Assembly (NCBI RefSeq): GCF_025398175.1
Contig: NZ_CP099734.1
Coordinates: 2,294,001 to 2,358,000 of the forward strand
DNA length: 64,000 bases
Source: Photobacterium sp. TY1-4
GTDB lineage: Bacteria > Pseudomonadota > Gammaproteobacteria > Enterobacterales > Vibrionaceae
Direction: 5' to 3'
Part shown: positions 38,850 through 48,038 of the stretch, piece after piece
Layout: each line of letters opens with the position of its first letter
How positions within the stretch are numbered: position 1 is the first letter of the stretch
Position numbers and translations under genes: made by a program
Notes under the pieces: model-generated
What the model saw: only the letters and a program-made list of their open reading frames with translations
Databases searched by the model: none
What the model was told of the DNA's origin: nothing

Positions 38850-38858
38850 GGGCTAACA
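38850..38858. repeat. GGGCTAACA, inverted copy of TGTTAGCCC at 38052-38060
   Basis: The two perfect 9-bp inverted copies bracket the hydrolase gene, one over its stop codon and one 17 bp before its start. On the gene's strand the upstream copy reads GTTAGCC, near the integron core consensus GTTRRRY. Confidence 0.6.
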
Positions 38859-39007
38859 GTGTATTAGGCTGCATGCTCGACAACACGCACTCCATCCTGA
38901 TGCCATTTTAACCACCGTCGTATAAGTATCAAGCAATATCAGACACTTAAGCTATACCATGGTATCTAATAGTAGCTGTACGATTGGTAACAGCGAGCAT
39001 GCTTGTA

Positions 39008-39109
39008 TAACGAGACCTCATATGCACTCACCAATATAAAATAATACTCTTATTTTCAGTAGTATAAGGTATTAGGCCACCAGCAAAGAGCGTGGTTTTT
39101 GTCTCGTTA
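39008..39109. repeat. Long inverted repeat, attC/VCR-like in size
   Basis: TAACGAGAC at 39008-39016 is the exact reverse complement of GTCTCGTTA at 39101-39109. Between them are further imperfect arms (AATACT..AGTATT region about 39043-39066; CCAC/GTGG about 39077-39095). Overall length of about 100-115 bp and a TAAC...GTTA outer edge resemble vibrio cassette recombination sites, but the core consensus is not exact. Confidence 0.4.
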
Positions 39110-39149
39110 ATACGCGTGATATCGGAAAATTTCGGGAGTTTTTACTTAT

Positions 39150-39169
39150 AACTGTATATAAGCACAGTA
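39150..39169 (+). promoter_or_regulatory. LexA-box-like SOS operator
   Basis: AACTGTATATAAGCACAGTA matches the 20-bp E. coli LexA consensus at 16 positions and has the essential CTGT-N8-ACAG. It overlaps a plausible promoter (TTTACT ... TATAAG). No intact gene lies directly downstream on the plus strand. Confidence 0.6.
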
Positions 39170-39375
39170 CTTATCAGGCTAGAGAAATTGCACGTGAATG
39201 ACTGGGGGAACTTCGCACAACTGAAAAAAGAAAAAGTAAGACAAAATCAGAGGGAACAGACATAGAATCAGCGTTGACTCTAATCAGGAAGGGGCAAAAC
39301 CAATAAGCGCAACCTGCCAGCTCAAATCAAGGGCAAGAAACTGACAGATTGCATCCAAGTGGTTCAGTAGAGCAT

Positions 39376-41538
39376 TTAGTTAAACAAGCCCAAGCCTTCC
39401 AGCAGCTTATCCTTCACTTTCTGGACCTCCTCATCTTTGGCTTTCTCGCCGAGGATTTTCTCCAGTCCGCGGTCGAGTTCTTTCTTGGCTTTCTGCTCCA
39501 GCTCGTTGTTGCGCGCGAGTAAGCGCTTCATATCCAGCGACACTTTGGGCTCGGTCCAGTTGCCTTTGATATCAATCGGCACGGTGATATCAGCCACTTC
39601 ATCGACTTGCTTGCCGCCCTGGCCTTTACTGGTCGCCACCAGCGAAGTATCCAGTCCGAAATCAATGGTTTCTTTCACCAGACTGGTTTCACCCGCACCG
39701 TCGACTCGCAGCAGCGGCGAATCAATATCCAGGTTGTTGGTTGACGCAATGCCTTTGCCCAGCTGGATGGTTGCCGTCATTGCCGAGAAGTCGGTTTTCT
39801 TGGCTTCATCCTCAAGCTCATCCCGCTTGCCTTTGAGGGTCGCTTTGGCTTTGCGGATCATCGCCGGAATGTTGATGCCATTGATGGCCCCGTCAGCAAA
39901 GCTGATATCGACGGTCCCGGCCACGTTCTGACGAATGCGGTTTTCGGCCAGCCCGGTTCCCCCCAGCTTGATCAGAATATCCCCTTTACCCGCCAGCACA
40001 TCATTGTCGACCAGATCCACCAACAACGGCTGAACCTGAACGCCGGTGATCGTCTTGGTGACGAAGTAACGCGGCAGCTTGCCATTGGCATCGATGGTCG
40101 CTTCAGCACGGATATGACCATCATACAGATCAGCATCGAGCTGCTTTAACGTCAGTACGCCTTTGTCGATTTTGACATCCATCAACACGTTGGCCAGCTT
40201 GGCATTGGCGGCTTTCAACTTGCCCAGGCTCACGGTACCAGCGACATCCAGGGTTTTCAGCGCGGACAAGTCCGGTTCCTGGTTTTTTGCGGCCTCAGCT
40301 TTCGCCGTGTCGCTTGCTGGTGCGTCAGATGGCGTTTCTGATGACGCTCCGTTCGTTGCCGCCGTTTGCGCTTCGGCTTTGGCTTGATCCAGGCCGAGGA
40401 ATGCATCCAGGTCAATGTTGTCGCTGCTCAGTGCAAACCGAATCTGCGGAATCGCTGCATTCTTGAATGAACCATTACCGGTCAGAGCCAACTCATCAAC
40501 TGAGGTTTCGAAGCGGCTCAGCGTCGCCAGGCCCTGCTGCACATCATATTGCAGATCGGCATTGAGCTTTACAGCCATTTCCGGACGCGGCAACGTCGCG
40601 CCTTGCAACTTAGACGATAACACCAGCCCTTCCAGCATGACATCATTCATCGCCTGGTTGAGCTTGAGTCGGGTCTGGCCTTCGGCATCAAATGCCAGAT
40701 CCGGCACCGCGCCTTTGGCTGCAAAGGTCAGGGTTGACCAATCACCCGCCTTGAACTGATCCATAGTCAGCGACGCCGATTCAATGTTCATCGCGGCATC
40801 TTTTGCTGTTGCTGCGAACTGGACATTTTTCAGCTCGGCATTATCCAGCGTCGGCACGATCAAGAGTTCGGTTTCACCCTGAGCAGTGAACGCCAACTCC
40901 CCGTTCTTGCCGGCCACATCAAAGTTCGCCTTTGCCCATTCGCCCGGGGCGAAGCGGCTGAGGGCAAAGTTCAGCGCGCTGACTGAGGTTTCGGTTCCGG
41001 CCTGATCATCGCGGATCACGGCGCTGGCATTGACCAACTCCACCCCTTCCAGGCTGATGCTCCATGGCTGGACGGCTTCTTCCGAGGCAACCGGCGCTTC
41101 CGTGACCTGCGGCTCTGCTGCCGGGGTCTCAGCCGCTTCCTGCGCAGCCTGACCCAAGCCATCCAGGTTACTGATACCGTCCAGCCGCGTCTGGATGAAG
41201 ACCCGGCTGTCTTCCAGCCGAACATTGCCGATTTCCAGATGACGGGAGAGCAGCGGCAATACCGAGACCGACAGTTCCGCACTGCTGATCTGGACTAAAT
41301 TCGGCTCCGCGAAACCGTCCGGGTTACGAAACTCGGTTTTGCCCAACGCCAGACCAATACTGGGGAAGAAACGCCAGCTGAGATCGCCACTAATCACCAG
41401 ATCCCGTCCGGTGGCTTTCTTCACCTGCTCGGTAATTAAAGGTTTAAACTGATTAGGGTCGACCAGCGCCAGTAAAGCACCGATCCCCACCACAACCACG
41501 ATGATGATCGCGAAAACGACATACAAAAGTTTTTTCAT
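39376..41538 (-). CDS. asmA: AsmA-family protein
   Basis: The 720-residue protein has one N-terminal membrane helix (residues 4-26) and a long periplasmic AsmA region, with the typical start VDPNQFKPLITEQVKKATGRDL and the C-terminal AsmA domain (GDILIKLGGTGLAENRIRQNVAGTVDISFADGAI split over about 525-560). AsmA-like proteins are thought to bridge the envelope and help move phospholipids to the outer membrane. Acidic Ala-rich low-complexity patches lie near 130-160 and 390-425. It is monocistronic; a heptamer repeat lies 64-122 bp upstream of its start. Confidence 0.92.
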   Translation of the reverse strand: MKKLLYVVFAIIIVVVVGIGALLALVDPNQFKPLITEQVKKATGRDLVISGDLSWRFFPSIGLALGKTEFRNPDGFAEPNLVQISSAELSVSVLPLLSRHLEIGNVRLEDSRVFIQTRLDGISNLDGLGQAAQEAAETPAAEPQVTEAPVASEEAVQPWSISLEGVELVNASAVIRDDQAGTETSVSALNFALSRFAPGEWAKANFDVAGKNGELAFTAQGETELLIVPTLDNAELKNVQFAATAKDAAMNIESASLTMDQFKAGDWSTLTFAAKGAVPDLAFDAEGQTRLKLNQAMNDVMLEGLVLSSKLQGATLPRPEMAVKLNADLQYDVQQGLATLSRFETSVDELALTGNGSFKNAAIPQIRFALSSDNIDLDAFLGLDQAKAEAQTAATNGASSETPSDAPASDTAKAEAAKNQEPDLSALKTLDVAGTVSLGKLKAANAKLANVLMDVKIDKGVLTLKQLDADLYDGHIRAEATIDANGKLPRYFVTKTITGVQVQPLLVDLVDNDVLAGKGDILIKLGGTGLAENRIRQNVAGTVDISFADGAINGINIPAMIRKAKATLKGKRDELEDEAKKTDFSAMTATIQLGKGIASTNNLDIDSPLLRVDGAGETSLVKETIDFGLDTSLVATSKGQGGKQVDEVADITVPIDIKGNWTEPKVSLDMKRLLARNNELEQKAKKELDRGLEKILGEKAKDEEVQKVKDKLLEGLGLFN

Positions 41539-41601
41539 TCTGTCCTCGTGTTATCCCCACTGACGCGCAATTCGCTCAAAGCTATGATCTATGGATCTTG
41601 A

Positions 41602-41660
41602 GCCATAAGCCATAAGCCATAAGCCATAAGCCATAAGCCATAAGCCATAAGCCATAAGCC
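41602..41660. repeat. Perfect 7-bp tandem repeat, 8 copies plus partial
   Basis: GCCATAA (TTATGGC on the other strand) is repeated eight times exactly, followed by GCC. It lies between the udk terminator and the asmA start, 64 bp upstream of asmA, where changes in copy number could shift promoter spacing. Confidence 0.97.
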
Positions 41661-41737
41661 AGCCCGATATGAGCTATCTCTCTATGGTAGCGAATATTTT
41701 TTAAAATCATAACAGGACGTGTGAATGCCCTAAATAA

Positions 41738-41764
41738 AACGGGCAGCCATTTGGGCTGCCCGTT
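41738..41764 (-). terminator. Terminator of udk
   Basis: An 11-bp stem AACGGGCAGCC / GGCTGCCCGTT with a 5-base loop, followed on the minus strand by TTTTATTT, about 45 bp past the udk stop. Confidence 0.88.
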
Positions 41765-41807
41765 CAATCTTTTCAGCGAATGCTAAGTCGTTTGCCTGAA
41801 TGGCAGC

Positions 41808-42452
41808 TTACGCACGAAGCAACTTCGCAATGTGTGCCTTCAGAACATCGATCGCGATACGGTTTTTACCCCCGCGCGGTACAATGATGTCGGCATATTG
41901 CTTGGACGGCTCAATAAACTGCATGAACATTGGGCGAACCGTCTTCTGATATTGTGCCAGAACCGACTCCATGGTGCGGTCACGCTCCGCAACATCGCGT
42001 TGCAGACGGCGCAGCAGACAGATATCCAGCGGCGTATCCATGAACACACTCGCATGCATGATGTTACGCAGACGCGGATCCGTCAGCAGCAGGATCCCTT
42101 CCAGAATGATCACCTTTTTCGGTGTCATGGTGGTGGTTTCCGCCATGCGCGTATGCTCGCTGTAGCTGTAACGTGGGACTTCGACCGCATTGCCCGCAAT
42201 CAGCTGCTCCAGATGATCACACAGTAAATCGTGATCCAGCGCATTCGGGTGGTCGTAATTTGTTTTGACCCGCTCTTCCATGGTCAGGTGGCTTTGATCG
42301 TTATAGTAACAATCTTCCGTGATAACACCGATCTGGTGATCGCCGACTTTTTCTTTTAGCTCTTTATAAACTGTGCTGGCGATCAGACTTTTACCGGACG
42401 CAGATGCGCCTGCGATACCGATAATGACGCATTGGTGTGAGTGTTCAGACAT
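41808..42452 (-). CDS. udk: Uridine kinase
   Basis: The 214-residue enzyme phosphorylates uridine and cytidine with GTP or ATP. It has the P-loop [11 protein letters not shown] near residues 12-22, [18 protein letters not shown] and a lid [14 protein letters not shown] start at the ATG giving MSEHSHQ; a GTG 12 bp upstream is also in frame but lacks a ribosome site. It lies 204 bp after apbC. Confidence 0.95.
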   Translation of the reverse strand: MSEHSHQCVIIGIAGASASGKSLIASTVYKELKEKVGDHQIGVITEDCYYNDQSHLTMEERVKTNYDHPNALDHDLLCDHLEQLIAGNAVEVPRYSYSEHTRMAETTTMTPKKVIILEGILLLTDPRLRNIMHASVFMDTPLDICLLRRLQRDVAERDRTMESVLAQYQKTVRPMFMQFIEPSKQYADIIVPRGGKNRIAIDVLKAHIAKLLRA

Positions 42453-42655
42453 ATCAGAATGCACCTGTAAGACAACGTAGCGAGGTGGAAATACTTTTAA
42501 AACAACCTGCTGTGCTATCTACGAAGGCAGAAAACAGCGCGAACAGGTCTAAATAAACCGCCTGATTATAGGGGCTCGTCCCGCCAGATGCCAGTAAAAA
42601 TGAGACATCCGGCTCATTTTGGGACGAAGCCGTTACATCGTTCACATGAAAAGGT

Positions 42656-43747
42656 TTACATCGTACGAATTGTGATCTGCTCGGCGACGGGCTCTCCCTG
42701 CCAGTACAACCGGCTGGCCACTTGCCCGGCCAATTCAATATAGGCCGCAGCATGTTCCGACTCCGGCGACGCTGCCACGGTCGGTTTCCCGCGATCGATA
42801 TCTTCACGGATCTGAATATGCAGCGGTAACTGGGCCAGCAACGGCACGGCGTATTCCTGCGCCATCCGCTCTGCCCCCCCGGTGCCGAAAATGGCTTCGT
42901 GGTGACCACAATGGCTACAGATATGATAGCTCATGTTCTCAACCACCCCGATCACCGGCACATGCACTTTGTGAAACATGCTGACGCCTTTAATGGCATC
43001 GGCCAGAGCCAGGTCTTGCGGCGTGGTGATCACCACCGCTCCCGTGACCGGAATTTGCTGCGCCAGGGTCAACTGAATATCCCCGGTGCCCGGCGGCATA
43101 TCCACCACCAGATAATCCAGATCCGGCCACCAGGTTTCATTGATGATTTGCGACAGCGCTTTCGACGCCATCGGTCCACGCCAGATCATCGCATTCTCTG
43201 CCGGCACCAGGTAGCCCACGGAGTTGGTATACAAACCGCACGATTCAATCGGCAGCATCATCTTGCCGTCCGGTGACTGAGGCTTCTCATCCACGGTTCC
43301 CAGCATCATCGGGACGGACGGGCCATAGATATCCGCATCCAGCAAGCCGACCTTAGCCCCTTGCGCCCGCAGCCCTAGCGCCAGGTTAACGGCGGTGGTG
43401 GATTTCCCGACCCCACCCTTGGCTGAGCTGACGACAATGATATTCTTCACGCCTTTCAGCGGTGCTTTCTCTCCGCTCGCCAACGGCGCAACCCGGATGT
43501 TCACCGTGAAGGTTTGCTGCTGGGCGACATGATTCATCTCCTGCTGGGATACAATCCACTGCTCGAGTAATTCCGCCACCGAGGCGGCCGCGAACGGCAA
43601 GGTGATCACCACCTCTCCGGCCGGGGTCACCGAAACGACATTCGCCGCCTCAGCCCACTCGTGATGCAGCCATGGATGTTCAAACTGATTCAGCCAGCGA
43701 CAGATATCCGCCACACTTTCAAACCGGGTTTTCGGTTCATTTACCAT
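42656..43747 (-). CDS. apbC: Iron-sulfur cluster carrier protein ApbC/Mrp
   Basis: The 363-residue P-loop ATPase carries Fe-S clusters to target proteins. It has an N-terminal MIP18-like domain (about 5-90), the deviant Walker A SSAKGGVGKST at 107-117, and the cluster-binding CSHC (C277, C280). It is divergent from metG, as in E. coli and vibrios. Confidence 0.95.
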   Translation of the reverse strand: MVNEPKTRFESVADICRWLNQFEHPWLHHEWAEAANVVSVTPAGEVVITLPFAAASVAELLEQWIVSQQEMNHVAQQQTFTVNIRVAPLASGEKAPLKGVKNIIVVSSAKGGVGKSTTAVNLALGLRAQGAKVGLLDADIYGPSVPMMLGTVDEKPQSPDGKMMLPIESCGLYTNSVGYLVPAENAMIWRGPMASKALSQIINETWWPDLDYLVVDMPPGTGDIQLTLAQQIPVTGAVVITTPQDLALADAIKGVSMFHKVHVPVIGVVENMSYHICSHCGHHEAIFGTGGAERMAQEYAVPLLAQLPLHIQIREDIDRGKPTVAASPESEHAAAYIELAGQVASRLYWQGEPVAEQITIRTM

Positions 43748-43915
43748 ACTTCACAGCGCTCCATTGATAGACTCCCTTTTGATCCTATCATTTATCTGTA
43801 GGCCACGCTGCTAATTGGGTTGATATTCTCCTTGCGGCGCTAGGCATTAGATGAACCATCAGGTACTATTTGGGGCTTGATATCTTTTTACCCATCATGA
43901 GCGAAATAAGAAACT

Positions 43916-45961
43916 ATGGCTGCAAATCCAAGAAAAATTCTGGTGACCTGCGCCCTGCCGTATGCAAACGGTTCTATTCACCTGGGCCACATGCTTGAGC
44001 ATATCCAGGCGGATATCTGGGTACGCTACCAGCGCCTTCGCGGCAACGAAGTCCATTTCATCTGTGCGGACGATGCCCACGGAACTCCAATTATGCTTAA
44101 GGCCCAGCAGATGGGTATGGAGCCTGAGCAAATGATCGCCGAAGTCAGCAAAGAGCACCAAACCGATTTTGCCGGTTTTGATATCAGCTTCGATAACTAC
44201 CACAGTACGCACTCCGAAGAGAACCGCGAGCTGGCTTCTTTTGTTTACACCCAGTTGAAAGAGAAAGGCTACATCACCAGCCGCACCATCTCTCAGCTGT
44301 TCGATCCAGAAAAAGAAATGTTCCTGCCGGATCGTTTCGTCAAGGGCACCTGTCCGAAATGTAAAGCCGAAGACCAATACGGCGACAACTGTGACAGCTG
44401 TGGTGAAACCTACAGCCCGACCGATCTGATTAATCCGAAATCTGCCGTGTCCGGTGCGACGCCGGTCATGAAGGATTCTGAGCACTTCTTCTTCGACCTG
44501 CCGCAGTTCGAAACCATGCTGCAAGCGTGGACCAAGTCCGGCGCCCTGCAGGATGAAACCGCGAACAAGATGCAGGAATGGTTTGATTCCGGCCTGCAAC
44601 AGTGGGACATTTCCCGCGATGCGCCTTACTTCGGGTTCGAGATCCCGGGCGAGACCGGCAAATACTTCTACGTCTGGCTGGACGCACCCATCGGCTACAT
44701 GGGCTCGTTCAAGAACCTGTGTGACAAGCGCGATGACCTGAACTTCGACGAATTCTGGAACAAAGACAGCGCAACCGAGTTGTACCACTTCATCGGCAAA
44801 GACATTGTCTACTTCCACAGCCTGTTCTGGCCAGCGATGCTGGACGGTGCCGGTCTGCGTAAACCAAACAACGTCTTCGTCCACGGCTACGTGACGGTGA
44901 ACGGCGCGAAAATGTCGAAATCAAAAGGCACCTTCATCAAGGCGGCGACGTATCTCAAGCACCTGGATCCGGAATGCCTGCGCTACTACTACGCAGCCAA
45001 GCTGAACAGCCGAATCGATGATCTGGATCTGAACTTGGAAGACTTCACCCAGCGCGTCAACAGCGATGTGGTGAACAAGATCGTCAACCTGGCTTCCCGT
45101 AACGCCGGCTTCATCAGCAAGCGTTTTGACGGCAAACTGGCCGACACCTTTGCCGAGCCGGCACTGTACGATGAATTCGCTACGGCGGCCGATCGCATTG
45201 CCGAGCTGTACGAGAGCCGTGAGTTCGGCCGCGCCATCCGTGAAATTACCGCGCTGGCCGACAAAGCCAACCAGTATGTCGATGAGAAGGCTCCTTGGGT
45301 ACTTGCCAAGCAAGAAGGCAAAGATCAGGAGCTGCAAGAAGTCTGCTCGGTGGGCATCAACCTGTTCCGCGTGCTGATGACTTACCTCAAGCCGGTCATG
45401 CCACTACTGGCTGAGCGGACCGAAGCATTCCTGAACGAAACCCTGAGCTGGGAAAGCGTTGCCGAACCACTGACCGGTCACGAAATCACCAAGTTCAAGG
45501 CGCTGTTCAACCGTATCGATCCGAAGCATGTTGAAGCAATGATCGAAACCTCGAAAGATGACGCCGCAGCGGAAAAAGCCGCTGCCGAGCAAGCAGCCAA
45601 GCCAACCGGCCCACTGGCAGAAGAGCCAATTGCCGATGAGATCGAGTTTGACGATTTTGCCAAAGTTGATCTGCGGATTGCCAAGATCGTGGCTTGTGAA
45701 GCAGTGCCGAAAGCGAACAAGCTGCTGAAGCTTCAGCTGGATCTGGGCGGTGAAATCCGCCAGGTCTTCGCCGGCATTAAGTCTGCTTACAGCCCGGAAG
45801 ATCTGATCGGTAAGCACACCGTAATGGTGGCTAACCTGAAACCACGTAAGATGAAATTCGGCATGTCCGAAGGCATGGTGCTGGCTGCCGGCCCGGGTGG
45901 TCAAGATCTGTGGATTCTGGAGCCGCACGAAGGCGCCCAACCTGGCATGCGTGTGATGTAA
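43916..45961 (+). CDS. metG: Methionyl-tRNA synthetase
   Basis: The 681-residue class I synthetase charges initiator and elongator tRNA-Met. Visible are the HLGH motif at 22-25, a four-cysteine zinc knuckle (CPKC..CDSC near 145-162), KMSKS at 332-336, and a C-terminal dimerisation/tRNA-binding OB fold (about 580-681) joined by an Ala-rich linker. Divergent from apbC, with a strong terminator. Confidence 0.97.
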   Translation: MAANPRKILVTCALPYANGSIHLGHMLEHIQADIWVRYQRLRGNEVHFICADDAHGTPIMLKAQQMGMEPEQMIAEVSKEHQTDFAGFDISFDNYHSTHSEENRELASFVYTQLKEKGYITSRTISQLFDPEKEMFLPDRFVKGTCPKCKAEDQYGDNCDSCGETYSPTDLINPKSAVSGATPVMKDSEHFFFDLPQFETMLQAWTKSGALQDETANKMQEWFDSGLQQWDISRDAPYFGFEIPGETGKYFYVWLDAPIGYMGSFKNLCDKRDDLNFDEFWNKDSATELYHFIGKDIVYFHSLFWPAMLDGAGLRKPNNVFVHGYVTVNGAKMSKSKGTFIKAATYLKHLDPECLRYYYAAKLNSRIDDLDLNLEDFTQRVNSDVVNKIVNLASRNAGFISKRFDGKLADTFAEPALYDEFATAADRIAELYESREFGRAIREITALADKANQYVDEKAPWVLAKQEGKDQELQEVCSVGINLFRVLMTYLKPVMPLLAERTEAFLNETLSWESVAEPLTGHEITKFKALFNRIDPKHVEAMIETSKDDAAAEKAAAEQAAKPTGPLAEEPIADEIEFDDFAKVDLRIAKIVACEAVPKANKLLKLQLDLGGEIRQVFAGIKSAYSPEDLIGKHTVMVANLKPRKMKFGMSEGMVLAAGPGGQDLWILEPHEGAQPGMRVM

Positions 45962-45976
45962 TCACCGTCAGATGAC

Positions 45977-46002
45977 AAAAAAGGAGCTTCGGCTCCTTTT
46001 TT
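45977..46002 (+). terminator. Terminator of metG
   Basis: AAAAAAGGAGC / GCTCCTTTTTT with a TTCG tetraloop, 16 bp after the metG stop; the A and T runs make it work in both directions. Confidence 0.93.
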
Positions 46003-46445
46003 GTTTGCCCCGCCGCCTTTTGCCAACAATTCAACTCAGCTTCCTCCCTTCCCCCCTTCACTGAAGATGTCTCACATCACTCAGAATAGTTTCACAAACG
46101 AAACAAGAGTCATCCTTCCGGGCACTCGCTCGACAATTTCTGTTCCGAAGAACTATTTTTATCTAAACAGAGTTTGATGCTGTTATCGGGAAATCACGTT
46201 TTTCGCTTCAGCCAGGGTCGGAAGATCAACAAGTTCGCCGGATGAATCCCGATGAACCGCTGAACGCGCTGTGGAACCCCTGATCCCTTCGCGACAAATT
46301 CCCGAGGCGACCGTCTGCTGACTAACATCTGTCAATACAGTGGGCAGCATTTCATCTCGCCGAAATACGGCATTGCGACTGATCATTTGCGCCTCGCCCT
46401 GCTCCAAAACGGACAGAGTGAAGTATGAGAAGGAGTATGTATTTC
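46003..46445. other. Upstream region of the symporter gene
   Basis: About 440 bp without a supported gene. A minus-strand frame of 74 codons exists (46183-46407) but has no ribosome site or family likeness and I do not call it. The region probably holds the promoter and a long leader; I could not define the elements. Confidence 0.45.
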
Positions 46446-47768
46446 ATGCTTACGCAAAGTAGAAAACTATCCCTGACCGGCCGGGTGATCCTCGGGATGG
46501 TGCTCGGGATCTTCACCGGATTCATCATTCGCTCCCTTTTTTCTGAAGCCTCCTGGGTTCACGAATATCTGGTCAACGGCCTGTTCGATGTCGGTGGCGC
46601 TATCTTCATTGCCAGCCTGAAAATGCTGGTTGTGCCCCTGGTGTTCATCTCCCTGGTTTGCGGGACCAGCAGCCTGAGTGATATCAGTACGCTGGGACGG
46701 CTGGGCGGGAAGACCATTTTGTTCTATCTTACCACCACCGCGGTGGCCATCACGCTGGCCCTGACCATGGGCAGCCTGTTCCAGCCCGGTGCCGGTGCCG
46801 ATCTGTCTGCCGCCACCAGTTTCAGCGCCAGTGAAGCCCCGTCGCTGGGCGAAGTCATTATCGGGATGTTCCCAACCAATCCGATTAACTCAATGGCGCA
46901 GGGCAATACCCTGCAAATTATTGTGTTCGCGATTCTGTTTGGGATCGCCATCAGTGCGGCAGGCTCGGCGGGCGAACGCATTGCGGCTATTTTTACCGAC
47001 CTCAACGAAGTGATCATGAAGCTGGTCGCTTTGCTGATGCACATTGCGCCGTTCGGGGTCTTCTTCCTGATGGCGAAGCTGTTTACCAACATCGGTCTGG
47101 ATGCCATCTTCAATCTGCTCGGTTATTTCCTGGTACTGTCAGCGACCCTGCTGATCCATGGTCTGGTGGTGTATAGCCTGATGCTGAAAGTCTTCTCCGG
47201 GTTGAGCCCGAAAATCTTCCTCAAGAAAATGGAAGATGCCGTGATGTTTGCCTTCTCGACCGCCTCTTCCAACGCCACCATTCCAATCACGATGGAAACC
47301 GCCACCAAGCGCCTGGGTGTGAGTAACCGGATTGCCTCGTTCACCATCCCGCTCGGTGCCACCATCAATATGGACGGAACTGCCATCATGCAGGGGGTCG
47401 CCACCGCCTTTATTGCCCAAGCATTTAATATCGACCTGACGATGGGTGATTACATGGCTGTGATTGTCACCGCGACCCTGGCGTCTATCGGCACCGCGGG
47501 TGTGCCGGGTGTGGGCCTGATCATGCTGGCGATGGTCCTGAATCAGGTGGGCCTGCCGGTAGAAGGGATTGCCATTATCATGGGCGTGGATCGGCTGCTG
47601 GATATGATCCGCACGGCGGTGAATATCACCGGTGACAGCTGCGTCACCTGCATTGTCGCAAAATCAGAGAACGCCATGGATATTGCCTGTTTCAATGATC
47701 CGCAGGCTGGTGCCAAAGTCGAGCAGGTTCATCTGAACCCGCATCCGAAAGCCAGTCACATCGATTAA
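46446..47768 (+). CDS. Dicarboxylate/amino acid:cation symporter (SLC1-like, DAACS family)
   Basis: The 440-residue membrane protein has the family features: serine-rich re-entrant loop (FSTASSNATIPITMETA), GATINMDGTAIMQG, GTAGVPGVGLIM and DRLLDMIRTAVNITGDS. It imports glutamate, aspartate or C4-dicarboxylates with Na+ or H+; the exact substrate is not clear. I start at MLTQSRK because AAGGAG lies ten bases upstream; in-frame ATGs 9 and 21 bp earlier are possible. Confidence 0.9.
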   Translation: MLTQSRKLSLTGRVILGMVLGIFTGFIIRSLFSEASWVHEYLVNGLFDVGGAIFIASLKMLVVPLVFISLVCGTSSLSDISTLGRLGGKTILFYLTTTAVAITLALTMGSLFQPGAGADLSAATSFSASEAPSLGEVIIGMFPTNPINSMAQGNTLQIIVFAILFGIAISAAGSAGERIAAIFTDLNEVIMKLVALLMHIAPFGVFFLMAKLFTNIGLDAIFNLLGYFLVLSATLLIHGLVVYSLMLKVFSGLSPKIFLKKMEDAVMFAFSTASSNATIPITMETATKRLGVSNRIASFTIPLGATINMDGTAIMQGVATAFIAQAFNIDLTMGDYMAVIVTATLASIGTAGVPGVGLIMLAMVLNQVGLPVEGIAIIMGVDRLLDMIRTAVNITGDSCVTCIVAKSENAMDIACFNDPQAGAKVEQVHLNPHPKASHID

Positions 47769-47774
47769 CCGCAG

Positions 47775-47812
47775 GCACCTCAGCTCGAGCAACGCACCTC
47801 AGCTCGAGCAAC
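47775..47812. repeat. 19-bp tandem duplication
   Basis: GCACCTCAGCTCGAGCAAC occurs twice head to tail, followed by GCAC of a third unit, directly after the symporter stop. Confidence 0.9.
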
Positions 47813-47828
47813 GCACTTCAATCATCAT

Positions 47829-47850
47829 TCCCCGGTTCGCCGGGGATCTT
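47829..47850 (+). terminator. Possible terminator of the symporter gene
   Basis: TCCCCGG / CCGGGGA with a TTCG loop, followed only by TCTT; a stable hairpin with a poor T tract. Confidence 0.4.
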
Positions 47851-48038
47851 GGCGGTTGCTTTGCCCTCAATTTATGCACTAACGCACCAATCGGGAGCAT
47901 AGTGAGTCAAATCTGTCGCTAATAACCCAATAACTAATTGATTTATAAAAGAGTTGATACAATTGTCATTCAAGGTTTTCCGGGTACAGTTCTTGCAATT
48001 TTCTTCACAGGAAACAGCAAGACCTGCCGGAGGACATC

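Larger units (their letters stand above)
38859..39375. other. AT-rich gene-poor stretch right of the hydrolase
   Basis: About 520 bp with no intact gene. It contains a long inverted repeat (39008-39109), a LexA-like box (39150-39169) and short broken frames. One on the plus strand, starting with GTG at about 39193, reads VNDWGNFAQLKKEKVRQNQR and then stops after a few residues; it may be the 5' end of a decayed gene. Confidence 0.5.

Noticed and set aside
35906..39375. Complete defence system or toxin-antitoxin module in the island
   Set aside because: I looked for paired small genes, nuclease, helicase or methyltransferase motifs and found none; only the SH3-like gene, hydrolase and IS are intact.
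41582..41767. Open frame through the heptamer array coding repeated LMAYGLW
   Set aside because: It is a translation of the tandem repeat; unit length of 7 shifts frame each copy and there is no ribosome site.
46183..46407. Possible small minus-strand gene upstream of the symporter
   Set aside because: No ribosome site, no recognisable domain and atypical composition for a protein; likely a chance frame.
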